A stretch of DNA of 64,000 nucleotides from contig NZ_CANNES010000001.1 of NCBI RefSeq assembly GCF_947503705.1, positions 1,171,054-1,235,053 of the forward strand, given 5' to 3'. The notes below the pieces were generated by a model that searched no databases, was not told the DNA's origin, and saw nothing but the letters and a program-made list of their open reading frames with translations. The translations under genes and the position numbers were made by a program. This DNA is from an uncultured Tateyamaria sp. Its GTDB lineage: Bacteria > Pseudomonadota > Alphaproteobacteria > Rhodobacterales > Rhodobacteraceae. This document shows positions 35,328 to 44,516 of the stretch, one piece after another; the first letter of the stretch is position 1, and each line of letters starts with the position of its first letter.

Positions 35328-35657
35328 ATGGCACGCCTGACGTCACGGTTCTGGGTGGATGCCTATCTGGCCCGGCTGCGATTTGCTGATGTGCCGGGGT
35401 TCGTGGTCGCCCATGGCGACGACACAGGCGGCGCGGTTCTGGTCAAACTGAACACGCTGGATGGGCAGGCTGTTCTCTTTCAACGCAGCTTTGATCTGAT
35501 GTCCGACACCCGCGTCTGGGCCGAGCTGGCGAGTGGGGCCGAAGCCGAAGTGGACGCCGCTGTCACCCGCCAACGCGGCTTTGATCCCGACCTTTGGGTG
35601 ATCGAAGTGGAGGACCGCCAAGGTCGGCATCTGCTTGATCAAGAGGGGCTGGCTTGA
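35328..35657 (+). CDS. DUF1491 family protein
   Basis: A 109-residue alphaproteobacterial protein of unknown function with the family features [34 protein letters not shown] and [19 protein letters not shown]. It is small and probably cytosolic, and always found near era and recO in related genomes as far as I recall. GAACAGAGAAGCC precedes the ATG. The recO start lies two bases downstream of the stop. Confidence 0.88.
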   Translation: MARLTSRFWVDAYLARLRFADVPGFVVAHGDDTGGAVLVKLNTLDGQAVLFQRSFDLMSDTRVWAELASGAEAEVDAAVTRQRGFDPDLWVIEVEDRQGRHLLDQEGLA

Positions 35658-35658
35658 C

Positions 35659-36384
35659 ATGGAATGGCGCGGCACGGGCATATTACTGAGCGTGCGCCGC
35701 CACGGTGAAACCAGCGCGATCATTGACGTCTTTACCGAGAACCGCGGCCGCCACGCGGGCGTCGTGCGCGGCGGCACCAGCCGCAAGATCGCGCCGATCC
35801 TGCAACCCGGCGCGCAGTTGGACGTGGCTTGGCGCGCCCGGTTGGAAGACCACATCGGCAGTTTTGTGGTTGAGCCCGTGCGCAGCCGCGCGGCCCTGGT
35901 CATGGGCAACCGCTTGGCTCTCGCGGGGTTGAACGCGGTCACGGCGCTGCTGGTTTTTTGCCTGCCGGAGCGGGAAGCCCATGGACCGCTTTACCGCCAG
36001 ACTGAACAGTTGTTGGACTTGTTGGGGCAGAACGATCTGTGGCCCTTGGCCTATCTGCGCTGGGAAGTTGCCTTGTTGAACGAGATGGGATTTGGCCTGG
36101 ACTTGACGGCGTGTGCCGTGACCGGTGCGACCGAAGACTTGATCTATGTCTCGCCCAAAACGGGGCGGGCCGTTTCTGCCAAAGGGGCGGGTGAATGGGC
36201 GTCTCGTTTGCTGCCGCTGCCTGCGGTCTTGCAGGGCCAAGGGGAGGCGCCGGATGCTGAGGTGGCACAGGCCCTTGAAACGACCGGCTATTTCCTGAGT
36301 GCACATATGGCGCCTGATCTGGGCACGCGGCCCTTGCCCGATGCGCGGGCCCGCTTTGTCGCGGCGTTTACTCGGCGGGTTTGA
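35659..36384 (+). CDS. recO: DNA repair protein RecO
   Basis: Recombination mediator that anneals DNA and loads RecA with RecR. The 241 residues start with an OB-fold ([20 protein letters not shown] to [19 protein letters not shown]) followed by the helical domain ([12 protein letters not shown] and [18 protein letters not shown]). The four zinc cysteines seen in many RecO proteins are not present; only one Cys is found after GLDLTA. GAGGGGCTGGCTTGAC precedes the ATG. Its 3' end overlaps the convergent META-domain gene. Confidence 0.93.
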   Translation: MEWRGTGILLSVRRHGETSAIIDVFTENRGRHAGVVRGGTSRKIAPILQPGAQLDVAWRARLEDHIGSFVVEPVRSRAALVMGNRLALAGLNAVTALLVFCLPEREAHGPLYRQTEQLLDLLGQNDLWPLAYLRWEVALLNEMGFGLDLTACAVTGATEDLIYVSPKTGRAVSAKGAGEWASRLLPLPAVLQGQGEAPDAEVAQALETTGYFLSAHMAPDLGTRPLPDARARFVAAFTRRV

Positions 36385-36739
36385 ACACCATTTCCGCGCC
36401 GGTGGCCGCGTGCAGGATCAAAAAGCCATCTCGCGTTTCAGAGTTTGCGACTTCAGCCAATATGTCAAAAAACACTGTCTCGGCCACCAGATCGGGGCAA
36501 GCCATCTTGGTCGCCATGATCGGTCCTACCTCGAACGCGGTTCCGCCGTTCAACAGGCGCGCAGCGTATCGGTTGCAGGGCGCACGGCCCGTGATTTGCC
36601 CGTCTTCGCCGATTGTGAGAGTGGCAGATGCGGAAAATGCCGTGCCGGATAATTCGATCAACTGCCAACTCGTAGCAGCACCGTCTGCCTGACACAGCGT
36701 GCCGCAGCCGATCAACAAAGCCGCAGCGCTGCGGATCAT
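36368..36739 (-). CDS. META-domain (HslJ-like) putative lipoprotein
   Basis: A 123-residue exported protein. The N-terminus [13 protein letters not shown] resembles a lipoprotein signal with a LIGC lipobox, so it may be lipid-anchored at Cys12; a plain signal peptide is the alternative. The rest is a META/HslJ domain ([41 protein letters not shown]). HslJ in E. coli is linked to heat and novobiocin resistance. The start overlaps the TetR gene as ATGA. Confidence 0.82.
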   Translation of the reverse strand: MIRSAAALLIGCGTLCQADGAATSWQLIELSGTAFSASATLTIGEDGQITGRAPCNRYAARLLNGGTAFEVGPIMATKMACPDLVAETVFFDILAEVANSETRDGFLILHAATGAEMVFKPAE

Positions 36740-37260
36740 TTCAGCGCCAGTACCAGATCAACGAGGGTCGCATAGGCGACAAGGGCGTCGCCGTCATCCA
36801 TATGCATCTGTTGCAGCCCCACGAGAGAGCCGTACGCGGCCTTGGCAAAGTCGTCATTGGTGATGCCAATTTCGGAGAGCAACGCCAGAAGGCGGGCCAT
36901 TCGGGCCTCGTCCACTTCGGCCAAGACGGCGGACACTTTGGCATCCGACTGTGCCCAAGCCCGCAAGGCAGGGCCTGCCGCGTCGCTTTGAACGCTTTGA
37001 CCAAACCGAATCATTTTGTCTGTGGAAGAACCATCCTGCCTCGCATCGGTTTCCAACTGGTCCAGAACGCCTGCTTTCCATTGCGCAAGCAGTTCGGCCT
37101 GAAAGGCGGGTACATCCTTGAAATGCCAGTAAAAAGACCCCTTCGAGGTCTTGAGGTGACGTGCCAGCGGTTCGGCCCGAAGCGCAGAGGGTCCGAGAGC
37201 CGTCAACTGATCCAGCCCGGCATCAATCCAGGCGGCGGGGGAGAGGGGTGCTTTAGCCAT
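36736..37260 (-). CDS. TetR-family transcriptional regulator
   Basis: A 174-residue regulator. Residues about 8-55 form the TetR HTH (WIDAGLDQLTALGPSALR, HLKTSKGSFYWHFKDVPAF), and the remainder is a helical ligand-binding domain ending DLVLALK. It is translationally coupled to the META-domain gene and may autoregulate that pair. The upstream 125 bp is shared with the convergent-orientation end of the LysE gene and holds no clear operator that I could identify. Confidence 0.9.
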   Translation of the reverse strand: MAKAPLSPAAWIDAGLDQLTALGPSALRAEPLARHLKTSKGSFYWHFKDVPAFQAELLAQWKAGVLDQLETDARQDGSSTDKMIRFGQSVQSDAAGPALRAWAQSDAKVSAVLAEVDEARMARLLALLSEIGITNDDFAKAAYGSLVGLQQMHMDDGDALVAYATLVDLVLALK

Positions 37261-37385
37261 ATGATTGCGATACGCCTGCGTATTTCTCGTTTCAAGCGAA
37301 AGCGGGGATGTTGACGCGCATCGGCGTTATGCCGCACATGGCTTGTGGTTGAATGCGCGGAAATTCAGCATTTTGCGGTCGCTTT

Positions 37386-37976
37386 TTACATTGCGGACAC
37401 GATCGCGAGGCCCACAACTAGAAGCATCGATCCTGCCATGGCGAAGTTGACGCGCCTTTGTTGGTGCGGCGGCAGGTTGAGTTCCTTGAGCAAGCCGCCA
37501 AACCAGACCCAAAGCACATGAATAGGCAGCCAGATCGCATTCACGATGATCAGTTTCCAGATGACTTCAGCCACCAGTGCGTCAGGAAAGATGGCAAAGC
37601 CGGAAAAGAGAGCGGTGTTGACGGCATAGGCTTTGGGATTGATTGGCTGGAGCAGGATACCGGCCATCACGCCGGGTTCGGAGGTTGCAGGGGAAAAGGC
37701 GAGGTTCGAGCCTGCGAAGGCGATCCGCAATGCGAGGTAGAGCAGGTAGGCGGTCGAAGCGACAAAGAGGGCGGTGCGCAGCCATGGCGTGGCGAGCACC
37801 AAAGCGGCGAGGCCAGAGATCACCGCGAGGATCACCAGGTTGTTCCCGATAAAAAGGCCAAGCACATAGCGTAACCCGGGGCGCATCCCATAGGCAGCGC
37901 CGACGCCCGCGGCAGACAGCACCCCAGGGCCGGGGGTGATGATCAGGAAAAAGACGGCGGCTGCAAAGGTGAGCAT
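37386..37976 (-). CDS. LysE/RhtB-family exporter
   Basis: A 196-residue exporter with ITPGPGVLSAAGVGAAYGMR near the N-terminus and GILLQPINPKAYAVNTALFSG in the middle, six hydrophobic helices, and a C-terminal RRVNFAMAGSMLLVVGLAI. This is the third LysE-type paralog of the window. It lies downstream of mcd on the same strand but is separated by a 96-bp region with two hairpins, so it is probably a separate transcript. Substrate unknown. Confidence 0.87.
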   Translation of the reverse strand: MLTFAAAVFFLIITPGPGVLSAAGVGAAYGMRPGLRYVLGLFIGNNLVILAVISGLAALVLATPWLRTALFVASTAYLLYLALRIAFAGSNLAFSPATSEPGVMAGILLQPINPKAYAVNTALFSGFAIFPDALVAEVIWKLIIVNAIWLPIHVLWVWFGGLLKELNLPPHQQRRVNFAMAGSMLLVVGLAIVSAM

Positions 37977-38023
37977 CGTGCCACAGTGCCTGTTTTGCGG
38001 ATGTGGTCAATTGGGCGCTGGCG

Positions 38024-38065
38024 GAAACCGACACGGTTTCTGGCCCGATTTCCGTGTCGGAAATC
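38024..38065. repeat. Tandem three-base-loop hairpins (pair A), after mcd
   Basis: Two adjacent perfect inverted repeats. GAAACCG-ACA-CGGTTTC spans 38024-38040, and GATTTCCG-TGT-CGGAAATC spans 38047-38065. They lie at the 3' end of mcd and share the core CCGACACGG (CCGTGTCGG on the other strand). The same architecture and core recur at 50234-50277. There is no T-run, so simple rho-independent termination is not obvious; 3'-end protection or a dispersed repeat family is possible. Confidence 0.75.
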
Positions 38066-38072
38066 GCCGCGC

Positions 38073-39761
38073 CTAGCCCAAGAGGCGGCGTGCGATGACT
38101 TGGGCCTGGATTTCAGCGGCGCCTTCAAAGATGTTCAGGATCCGTGCATCGCACAGCACCCGGCTGATCTTGTATTCCAGCGCGAATCCATTGCCACCGT
38201 GGATCTGCAACCCGTTGTCCGCTGCCGCCCAGGCCACGCGCGCACCCAGCAGCTTTGCCATGCCGGCCTCCACGTCACACCGCCGCCCCTCGTCCTTTTC
38301 GAAGGCCGAAAAATAGGTCAATTGCCGCGCCACCATGATCTCCACCGCCATCATCGCCAGTTTGTTGGCCACACGGGGGAAGTTGATCAGTGCCTTGCCG
38401 AATTGTTTGCGGTCCAGCGCGTATTGCATCGACAGGTCGAGGGCTGATTGCGCCACACCGATGGCGCGGGCCGCCGTCTGGATACGCGCGGATTCAAAGG
38501 TTTCCATCAACTGTTTGAAACCCTTGCCCTCTTCGCCGCCAAGCAGGTTTTCGCCCTTGACCTGAAACCCGTCAAAGCCCAGTTCGTATTCCTTCATTCC
38601 GCGGTATCCGAGCACTTCAATCTCGCCACCGGTCATCCCGTCGGTGGGGAAGGGGTTTTCGTCTGTGCCGGGTGTCTTTTCGGCCAGGAACATCGACAGA
38701 CCCTTGTAGTCGGTTGTGTTCGGATCAGTCCGTGCGAGCAGCGTCATCACTTGGGTGCGCGTGGCGTGGGTTATCCAGGTCTTGTTCCCTGTAATGGTAT
38801 AGTCGCCATCTGCGCCCTTGACGGCGCGGGTGCGCAGGCTGCCCAGGTCAGAGCCTGTGTTGGGTTCAGTGAACACGGCCGTGGGCAGCGTTTCGGCGCT
38901 GGCCAGTTTCGGCAGCCATTTCTGTTTCTGTTCTTCGGTGCCGCCCGCGATAATCAACTCTGCCGCAATCTCGGACCGGGTGCCAAGCGAACCCACGCCG
39001 ATATAGCCGCGCGACAGTTCTTCGCTGACCACGCACATGGACGCCTTGGACAGACCAAAGCCGCCATATTCCTCGGGAATGGTCAGGCCAAAAACACCCA
39101 TTTCGGCCAGCTCTTCGATAACCTCCATCGGGATCAGCTCGTCCTTGAGATGCCATTCGTGAGCAAAGGGTTCGACCTTTTCCACCGCATAGCGACGGAA
39201 CTGTTCGCGGATCATCTCAAGCTCGTCATCAAGGCCCGATGTGCCCACCGTGATCTCGGCGCTGCGTTCTTGCATCAGTGCCACAAGGCGAATGCGCGCG
39301 GCTTGGGTATTGCCACCCTGGGTGAGGGCCTGGATTGCGGGCACCATCATGGCCCGCATGTCTTCCTGGCTCAGTCCCATGTCTTGCAGGCGCAGAACTT
39401 CGCCCTGGTTCATCTGGATACCGCCATAGATTTGCCAGAGGTATTCGCCAAAAGCGATCTGATGGATCAGGGCCTCGACCTCGCCGAATTTGTTATCGGC
39501 GTTCAGGGCCTCGGCCCATTTCTGCATCTGGCGTAGCGATTCGGCATATGTGGCCAGCCATGCCAGCCCGTGGGCGGCGGTTTGGTGCTGTTCGACCAGC
39601 GCGGCCGAGATGCGGCCGTCAACGGTCAGTTCCTTGCGCAGCCGGTTGCGCGCGATCTCGAAAACAGCGTCCACCGGCGCAATCGCAGCACCAGTCAGCG
39701 TCAGAAGATCATCAAGCAAAACGGGCGCGACATTGCCCAAATCCTGTCCGTCATGTGCCAT
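38073..39761 (-). CDS. mcd: (2S)-methylsuccinyl-CoA dehydrogenase (ethylmalonyl-CoA pathway)
   Basis: FAD acyl-CoA dehydrogenase of 562 residues. It has an N-terminal extension of about 150 residues (DGRISAALVEQHQTAAHGLA, EYLWQIYGGIQMNQGEVL) that distinguishes methylsuccinyl-CoA dehydrogenase from ordinary members. The catalytic core follows: MGVFGLTIPEEYGGFGLSK, AVFTEPNTGSDLGSLRTR, and the base Glu in NIFEGAAEIQ near the C-terminus. It would make mesaconyl-CoA during C2 assimilation and pass electrons to ETF, encoded near 53 kb. A few residues upstream of the chosen ATG are ignored. A different long-form acyl-CoA dehydrogenase cannot be fully excluded. Confidence 0.82.
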   Translation of the reverse strand: MAHDGQDLGNVAPVLLDDLLTLTGAAIAPVDAVFEIARNRLRKELTVDGRISAALVEQHQTAAHGLAWLATYAESLRQMQKWAEALNADNKFGEVEALIHQIAFGEYLWQIYGGIQMNQGEVLRLQDMGLSQEDMRAMMVPAIQALTQGGNTQAARIRLVALMQERSAEITVGTSGLDDELEMIREQFRRYAVEKVEPFAHEWHLKDELIPMEVIEELAEMGVFGLTIPEEYGGFGLSKASMCVVSEELSRGYIGVGSLGTRSEIAAELIIAGGTEEQKQKWLPKLASAETLPTAVFTEPNTGSDLGSLRTRAVKGADGDYTITGNKTWITHATRTQVMTLLARTDPNTTDYKGLSMFLAEKTPGTDENPFPTDGMTGGEIEVLGYRGMKEYELGFDGFQVKGENLLGGEEGKGFKQLMETFESARIQTAARAIGVAQSALDLSMQYALDRKQFGKALINFPRVANKLAMMAVEIMVARQLTYFSAFEKDEGRRCDVEAGMAKLLGARVAWAAADNGLQIHGGNGFALEYKISRVLCDARILNIFEGAAEIQAQVIARRLLG

Positions 39762-39919
39762 TGCGCGGCTCCTCATTTCTGGTCTTGGCCGTCCTATCTA
39801 TTTTGCAGGTGCAGCGCAACAAATATTCGTTTTGCTGCGGCCATTTATTCTATTCTTTCGCGTTGTCTTTTTGCAGTGCGGCGCTAGCAAGGGGCTATGC
39901 GCCCGGGTAAGACTGCCGC

Positions 39920-40687
39920 ATGGATATATTTTTCAGCCTTTTGACCCCGGGCCTGTGGCTTATTGCGCTGAGTATCGCGGTATTGGGGGGCTTCGTCAAA
40001 GGTGTGGTCGGTTTTGCCATGCCGACGGTTGTGATCTCTGGCCTGTCCTCGTTCATCGCGCCCGAACTGGCATTGGCGGGGCTGATTCTACCTACGCTGG
40101 TCACCAATGGCACGCAGGCTTTGCGGCAGGGGATCGGCCCGGCATTGGCGGCGGCGCGGCGATTCTGGGTCTATCTTTCGGTGGGCGGTGTCGTTCTGGT
40201 GGCCAGCGCGCAACTGGTGCGGGTGCTGCCAATCGGGGTGATGCTGGGCTTTATCGGCTTTGCGGTGACGTTCTTTACCCTTGTGCAATTGGCCGGATGG
40301 GGCCTGCGCCTGGCACACCAAAGCCCGCGGGTTGAAGCGGTGATCGGTGTGATTGCAGGGGTTTTGGGCGGGCTGTCCGGTATCTGGGGGCCGCCTACGG
40401 TGATGTATCTGACCGCCCTCGGCACGGAAAAGACCGAACAGATGCGGGTACAGGGCGTAATCTATGGTTTGGGCGCGCTCGCACTTTTGGGCGCGCATAT
40501 CGGCTCTGGTGTGCTGCGCGCCGAGACGCTGCCGCTGAGCCTGGCTCTCATTGCCCCGGCGTTGCTGGGGCAATGGGTCGGTGGTAAAGTGTTGGACCGG
40601 ATCGATCAGGCCGCATTCAAACGGGCGACATTGCTTGTCTTGCTGATTGCGGGCCTGAACTTGATCCGGCGGGCGGTTTTCGCTTAG
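39920..40687 (+). CDS. TSUP-family (TauE/SafE) transporter
   Basis: A 255-residue inner-membrane protein with about eight hydrophobic segments. The duplicated TSUP motif appears as LGGFVKGVVGFAMPTVVISG near the N-terminus and VIAGVLGGLSGIWGPPTVMYL in the second half. TSUP proteins export sulfite, sulfoacetate or other anions. Nothing adjacent identifies the substrate. The weakly marked ATG start is the first in frame. It converges on the XRE regulator with a 4-bp stop overlap. Confidence 0.87.
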   Translation: MDIFFSLLTPGLWLIALSIAVLGGFVKGVVGFAMPTVVISGLSSFIAPELALAGLILPTLVTNGTQALRQGIGPALAAARRFWVYLSVGGVVLVASAQLVRVLPIGVMLGFIGFAVTFFTLVQLAGWGLRLAHQSPRVEAVIGVIAGVLGGLSGIWGPPTVMYLTALGTEKTEQMRVQGVIYGLGALALLGAHIGSGVLRAETLPLSLALIAPALLGQWVGGKVLDRIDQAAFKRATLLVLLIAGLNLIRRAVFA

Positions 40688-41043
40688 GACGCGCGGCGTG
40701 CGACGGTGAGGCCGGACACGTCTTCGATAAAGGTCACGATACGCGACTTGATCTTTTCGTCTTCGATGGCGGCCAACGCGTTCACGATGTCCAGGCCATT
40801 GTCGCGGCGCGGTGTCGGATCGGCGTCTACGATACCTTCGAAAAAGTAAGAGGTCGGCACGTCCAGAATGCGCGACAGCTCAAACAGGCGGCTGGCTGCG
40901 ATGCGGTTCGATCCAATCTCGTATTTCTGGATCTGTTGGAAGGACAGTTGCAGGCGCTTGGCCACATCTGTTTGCGACATCCGCCGCAGCGTACGAATTT
41001 GTTTCAGCCGTTTACCTACATGAATGTCCACGTCGTGTGCCAT
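40684..41043 (-). CDS. XRE-family HTH regulator
   Basis: A 119-residue cro/C1-type regulator. The HTH (residues 12-66) has GKRLKQIRTLRRMSQTDVA and LQLSFQQIQKYEIGSNRIA. The C-terminal part (about 70-119) is short and lacks an obvious ligand domain. Similar small XRE proteins are common in Roseobacters. It is divergent from the LysR-type-HTH gene across 159 bp of AT-rich DNA, so cross-regulation is possible. Confidence 0.88.
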   Translation of the reverse strand: MAHDVDIHVGKRLKQIRTLRRMSQTDVAKRLQLSFQQIQKYEIGSNRIAASRLFELSRILDVPTSYFFEGIVDADPTPRRDNGLDIVNALAAIEDEKIKSRIVTFIEDVSGLTVARRAS

Positions 41044-41167
41044 TGACCAATTACCTCCGGTTGATTTGTTTCAAGAGTGATCGGCGATCAGACGATTTCG
41101 TTCAATTGACTAGTTTTGTACCTTTTGCACACGTAAATGTTGCATTGATGTATGATTGTTTTTACCG

Positions 41168-41191
41168 TAATGTGTTATTGATAATACATTA
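41168..41191. promoter_or_regulatory. Near-perfect palindrome upstream of the LysR-HTH gene
   Basis: TAATGTGTTAT and ATAATACATTA flank the dinucleotide TG; 10 of 11 pairs are complementary. It ends 11 bp before the TTG start codon, inside a 159-bp AT-rich divergent region. The position suggests autoregulation by the encoded regulator or control by the divergent XRE protein; both are inferences. Confidence 0.55.
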
Positions 41192-41202
41192 GGGGATTCC
41201 TC

Positions 41203-42093
41203 TTGAACGCGCCTGTGACCGAATTCCGGGATATGAACCAACCGTTGCTGTTTGAGATGATCCGCTCATTCACAACTTTGGCGCGTACTTTGAACCTGTC
41301 CCACGCCGTGGCCGAGCTGCAAAGCACCCGCCAAACCGTCCGCCGCCATATCTCTCAACTCGAAGAGTTGCGCGGCGAGCGCTTGTTTGACGTCATCAAC
41401 CGCCGCTATGAGTTGACGCCCGAAGGCGAGGCAGCGCTGCCCTCGGCCTTGTCCCTGCTGGGGCACGGGCGGCTGTGGCTACGGGGTCAGATCAAGGACG
41501 TGGATGGCCTGATGGGCATGTCCTATGAGGACGGCAAGGGCTGGTACTACTATCAGCAGCAACTGCCCATTAACACTGCCTGGTCCAACTCTTCGGCCCT
41601 CATGCGCACGGCCATTCGTTGCTGGGCAGAGACGGATGGCGCACTGGAACACCCTAAAATGAACGCGATCCGGCCCTATGTGCTGATCTATCGCGACACG
41701 GCGGCGGGTTGGATCTGTACCGAAGTGGGGGAGCGGTCATTCTATTCCAAATGGTGGGGTTGGGCCAATGCGCGCAGCTCTGTCGGTCGGTCCCTTGATC
41801 AGTTCCCCTTTGGGCCCGAACTTGCCCGCGTCATGGACGTGCCGCTGCGCGAAGTGCAGACCACCCATGGTATGCGCATCGATCAGGTTGTGACCCGTGT
41901 GCCGCGCACCTCCGGCGGCGAGCCTGAGCACCTTGTTTTTGATCGTTTGCTGCTGGGATGTCAGATGCCGGACGGCAGTTTTGCCCTCATGGTCATCGTC
42001 GATCGACCGGATGTGATTCGGGTAAATGGGCTGGATCAATCAGCGCTAGAAGAGATGGCGGAGGACGTTTACATTAATTTTAGTAATATTTAA
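41203..42093 (+). CDS. Putative regulator: LysR-type HTH with a non-LysR C-terminal domain
   Basis: A 296-residue protein. Residues about 10-75 are a LysR-like winged helix (TLARTLNLSHAVAELQSTRQ, HISQLEELRGERLFDVINR). The rest does not look like a periplasmic-binding-type LysR effector domain. It holds aromatic-rich segments such as YEDGKGWYYYQQQLPINTAW and ERSFYSKWWGWANARSS that I cannot assign. I used a TTG start preceded by AGGGGATTCCTC; an ATG ten codons later is an alternative. The next gene is 68 bp downstream and probably co-transcribed. Confidence 0.7.
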   Translation: MNAPVTEFRDMNQPLLFEMIRSFTTLARTLNLSHAVAELQSTRQTVRRHISQLEELRGERLFDVINRRYELTPEGEAALPSALSLLGHGRLWLRGQIKDVDGLMGMSYEDGKGWYYYQQQLPINTAWSNSSALMRTAIRCWAETDGALEHPKMNAIRPYVLIYRDTAAGWICTEVGERSFYSKWWGWANARSSVGRSLDQFPFGPELARVMDVPLREVQTTHGMRIDQVVTRVPRTSGGEPEHLVFDRLLLGCQMPDGSFALMVIVDRPDVIRVNGLDQSALEEMAEDVYINFSNI

Positions 42094-42161
42094 GCAGTAT
42101 TGGGCGTTTCGCCTTACATCCGGTACACTCGCTTCATCTTATACGAGAAGGAGAGAGTCGG

Positions 42162-42890
42162 GTGACGTTCCACAATATGCATTTTGGCGAAAGATTCGTC
42201 GCTTCCAGCATGAGGCTTTTTGCAGCCCATGGATTAACGCTGCGCGTTGGATATGACTTTCAGCAGTATAAATCCCTGCTGGAAACGGCGCGGCCGGGGC
42301 ATACGATCGGGGTTCCGTTTGACCCCGACCAGCATGATTTCAGCGATGGTTCCGCGTTCTGGATTGTTGCAACAGATCAGCAGGGCGCAGTCGTCCACAC
42401 CCAGACCCTTCGTTTGCTGAATGTGACAGGCATCAGTCTGGCCGATCATCTGACTGCCCATTTTACAGACTTTCCGCCTCCTTCCATGGCGCTCGATTTG
42501 GACAAGTCCAACTATAGGGCAGGTCCTGGCGCGCAGCGTATGACGGGCCGCATTGCCTATCATGGTGAATTCTGGATCGGAGGGGCGCCCGGCCAGTTCC
42601 GAGGCAGTGGTGTGTCGACCGTTCTATGTCGGTACGGGTTCTGGATGGCGATGCAGCATTGGGACCCGGACCATATGTTCGCTTTCATGTTGAACACGGT
42701 TGCCTACAAGGGCCTGGCCGCCCGCACCGGTTGGATGCACAGCGACCCGGCCGCCTTGCAGTGGTTCCCCGCCAGCGGGCAGCCCCCGATTGAAACCGTG
42801 CTGTCCTATCTGCATCGCGGAGATATCGAGTATCTGCTCGATCTGCCGATTGCGCAGCCGATGATGGAACCCGCTGCGCAAGCGGCCTGA
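42162..42890 (+). CDS. Uncharacterised protein, possible GNAT fold
   Basis: A 242-residue soluble protein I cannot assign firmly. The order of segments resembles an acyltransferase of the GNAT fold: SAFWIVATDQQGAVVHTQTL as a central hairpin, WIGGAPGQFRGSGVSTVLCR as a possible CoA-pyrophosphate loop and helix, and FMLNTVAYKGLAARTGW as the closing segment seen in N-acetyltransferases and autoinducer synthases. The start is a GTG with GAAGGAGAGAGTCGG upstream. Its coupling to the unusual regulator suggests a regulator/product pair. Function unknown. Confidence 0.6.
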   Translation: MTFHNMHFGERFVASSMRLFAAHGLTLRVGYDFQQYKSLLETARPGHTIGVPFDPDQHDFSDGSAFWIVATDQQGAVVHTQTLRLLNVTGISLADHLTAHFTDFPPPSMALDLDKSNYRAGPGAQRMTGRIAYHGEFWIGGAPGQFRGSGVSTVLCRYGFWMAMQHWDPDHMFAFMLNTVAYKGLAARTGWMHSDPAALQWFPASGQPPIETVLSYLHRGDIEYLLDLPIAQPMMEPAAQAA

Positions 42891-42910
42891 TCGTCAAACG
42901 GCCGAGCGAG

Positions 42911-42938
42911 GCCGCCGCTATCCGATAGCGGCGGCTTT
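42911..42938 (+). terminator. Hairpin terminator overlapping the pckA stop
   Basis: GCCGCCGCTATC (42911-42922) and GATAGCGGCGGC (42924-42935) are perfectly complementary around one base and are followed by TTT on the plus strand. The hairpin would end transcripts of the GNAT-like gene. On the minus strand it contains the last codons and the TAG stop of pckA, so the same DNA serves as coding sequence and terminator. Confidence 0.65.
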
Positions 42939-44516
42939 CACGTCCTCGTCGATATAGGGCAGGTACTGTTCGAAGTTGTTGGAGAACATGTCGACCAGTT
43001 TTGCGGCCTGCTTGTCATAGGCGGCGGCATCGTCCCAGGTCCGACGTGGATCGAGCAGGATGTCAGCCACACCCGGCACGGACACAGGCACTTCGAACCC
43101 AAAGTTGGGGTCTTTGCGGAAATCACCCGCCGCAAGTGTCCCGTCCAAAGCCGCTGTCAGCAAGGCGCGGGTCGCCCGGATCGGCATCCGGCTGCCCGTG
43201 CCATATGCCCCGCCGGTCCAGCCTGTGTTCACCAGCCAGCAAGCAGCACCGTGTTTTGCGATCTTTTCCTGCAACAGCTTGCCATAGGTTTCGGGGCGGC
43301 GTGGCATGAACGGCGCACCGAAACAGGTGGAGAATGTGGGCTCGGGCTCTGTCACGCCCCGCTCTGTTCCGGCCACTTTGGACGTAAATCCGGACAAGAA
43401 GTGGTACATCGCCTGTGCGGGTGTCAGCCGCACGATCGGGGGCAGAACGCCAAAGGCATCGCAGGTCAGCATAATGATATTCTTGGGATGGCCGCCCAAA
43501 GCAGAGCTGGACGCGTTCGAAATATAGTGCAGCGGATAAGCGCAGCGCATGTTGGCCGTCAGGCTATCATCCTCAAAGTCGAGGTCCTTGGTATCGAGGT
43601 CAAAGACCATATTTTCGATCACCGTGCCGAATTTTTCGGTTGTGGCGTAGATTTCAGGCTCGGCCTCGGCGCTCAGGTTGATGGTCTTGGCATAGCAGCC
43701 ACCCTCAAAGTTGAACGTGCCCCGGTCGGACCAGCCATGTTCGTCGTCGCCAATCAGGATGCGGCCCGGGTCAGCGGACAACGTCGTCTTGCCCGTGCCC
43801 GACAGGCCAAAGAACACGGCGGTATCCACCGGGTTGCCATGGGCGTGGTTGGCCGAGCAGTGCATGGGCATCACGCCGCGGTCAGGCAGCAGGTAGTTCA
43901 GTAGGGTAAAGACCGATTTCTTGTTCTCGCCCGCATATTCCGTGCCACCGATCAGGATCAGCTTGCGGTCAAAGTTCATCGCAATGACGGTCTCGGACCG
44001 GCAATTATGCTTGGCCGGATCGGCTTGGAACGAGGGGCAGTTGATCACGGTAAAGTCCGCGAGGAAGTCATTCAGGTCCTCGGCATCGGGACGGCGCAGC
44101 AGGTGGCGGATAAACAGGCCATGCCAGGCCAGTTCGGTCACCATTCGGACGTTGATGGAATAGCTGGGGTCAGCCCCACCGGTCAGGTCCTGAACGAAAT
44201 AATCGCGGCCCTTCATATGCTCGATCATATCGGCATAAAGAGCATCGAACCCTTCGGGTGACATCTCTGCGTTGTTTTCCCACCAGATCGTATCGGCGAC
44301 GCTGTCGGTCTTGACGACGTGCTTGTCCTTGGGCGACCGGCCCGTGAACTTGCCGGTGGTCACCAGAAAGGTGCCGCCCTTGCCCAATGTGCCCTCTTTG
44401 CGGGCCAGGGCCTCTTCGATCAGGGCAGGTTCGATCAGGTTGTAATAGACATTCCCCAGCCCTGTGATCCCTTGATCTTCCAGCTGAAACTGCGGGTTTA
44501 CCCGTCCAAATGTCAT
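42918..44516 (-). CDS. pckA: Phosphoenolpyruvate carboxykinase (ATP)
   Basis: Gluconeogenic enzyme converting oxaloacetate and ATP to PEP and CO2. The 532-residue protein has the nucleotide-binding kinase-1a loop [17 protein letters not shown], the metal site DDEHGW, and the family motifs [12 protein letters not shown] and [12 protein letters not shown]. It is divergent from chvI-chvG. In Agrobacterium and Sinorhizobium, ChvI is known to activate pckA, so the linkage probably reflects regulation. The 3' codons form half of a hairpin. Confidence 0.97.
   Translation of the reverse strand: MTFGRVNPQFQLEDQGITGLGNVYYNLIEPALIEEALARKEGTLGKGGTFLVTTGKFTGRSPKDKHVVKTDSVADTIWWENNAEMSPEGFDALYADMIEHMKGRDYFVQDLTGGADPSYSINVRMVTELAWHGLFIRHLLRRPDAEDLNDFLADFTVINCPSFQADPAKHNCRSETVIAMNFDRKLILIGGTEYAGENKKSVFTLLNYLLPDRGVMPMHCSANHAHGNPVDTAVFFGLSGTGKTTLSADPGRILIGDDEHGWSDRGTFNFEGGCYAKTINLSAEAEPEIYATTEKFGTVIENMVFDLDTKDLDFEDDSLTANMRCAYPLHYISNASSSALGGHPKNIIMLTCDAFGVLPPIVRLTPAQAMYHFLSGFTSKVAGTERGVTEPEPTFSTCFGAPFMPRRPETYGKLLQEKIAKHGAACWLVNTGWTGGAYGTGSRMPIRATRALLTAALDGTLAAGDFRKDPNFGFEVPVSVPGVADILLDPRRTWDDAAAYDKQAAKLVDMFSNNFEQYLPYIDEDVKAAAIG

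Noticed and set aside
42162..42890. AHL synthase (LuxI) call for the 242-residue protein
   Set aside because: The overall outline recalls a GNAT/autoinducer synthase, but the conserved LuxI residues (Arg/Trp/Phe/Asp/Glu pattern) cannot be matched, so only a possible GNAT fold is claimed.
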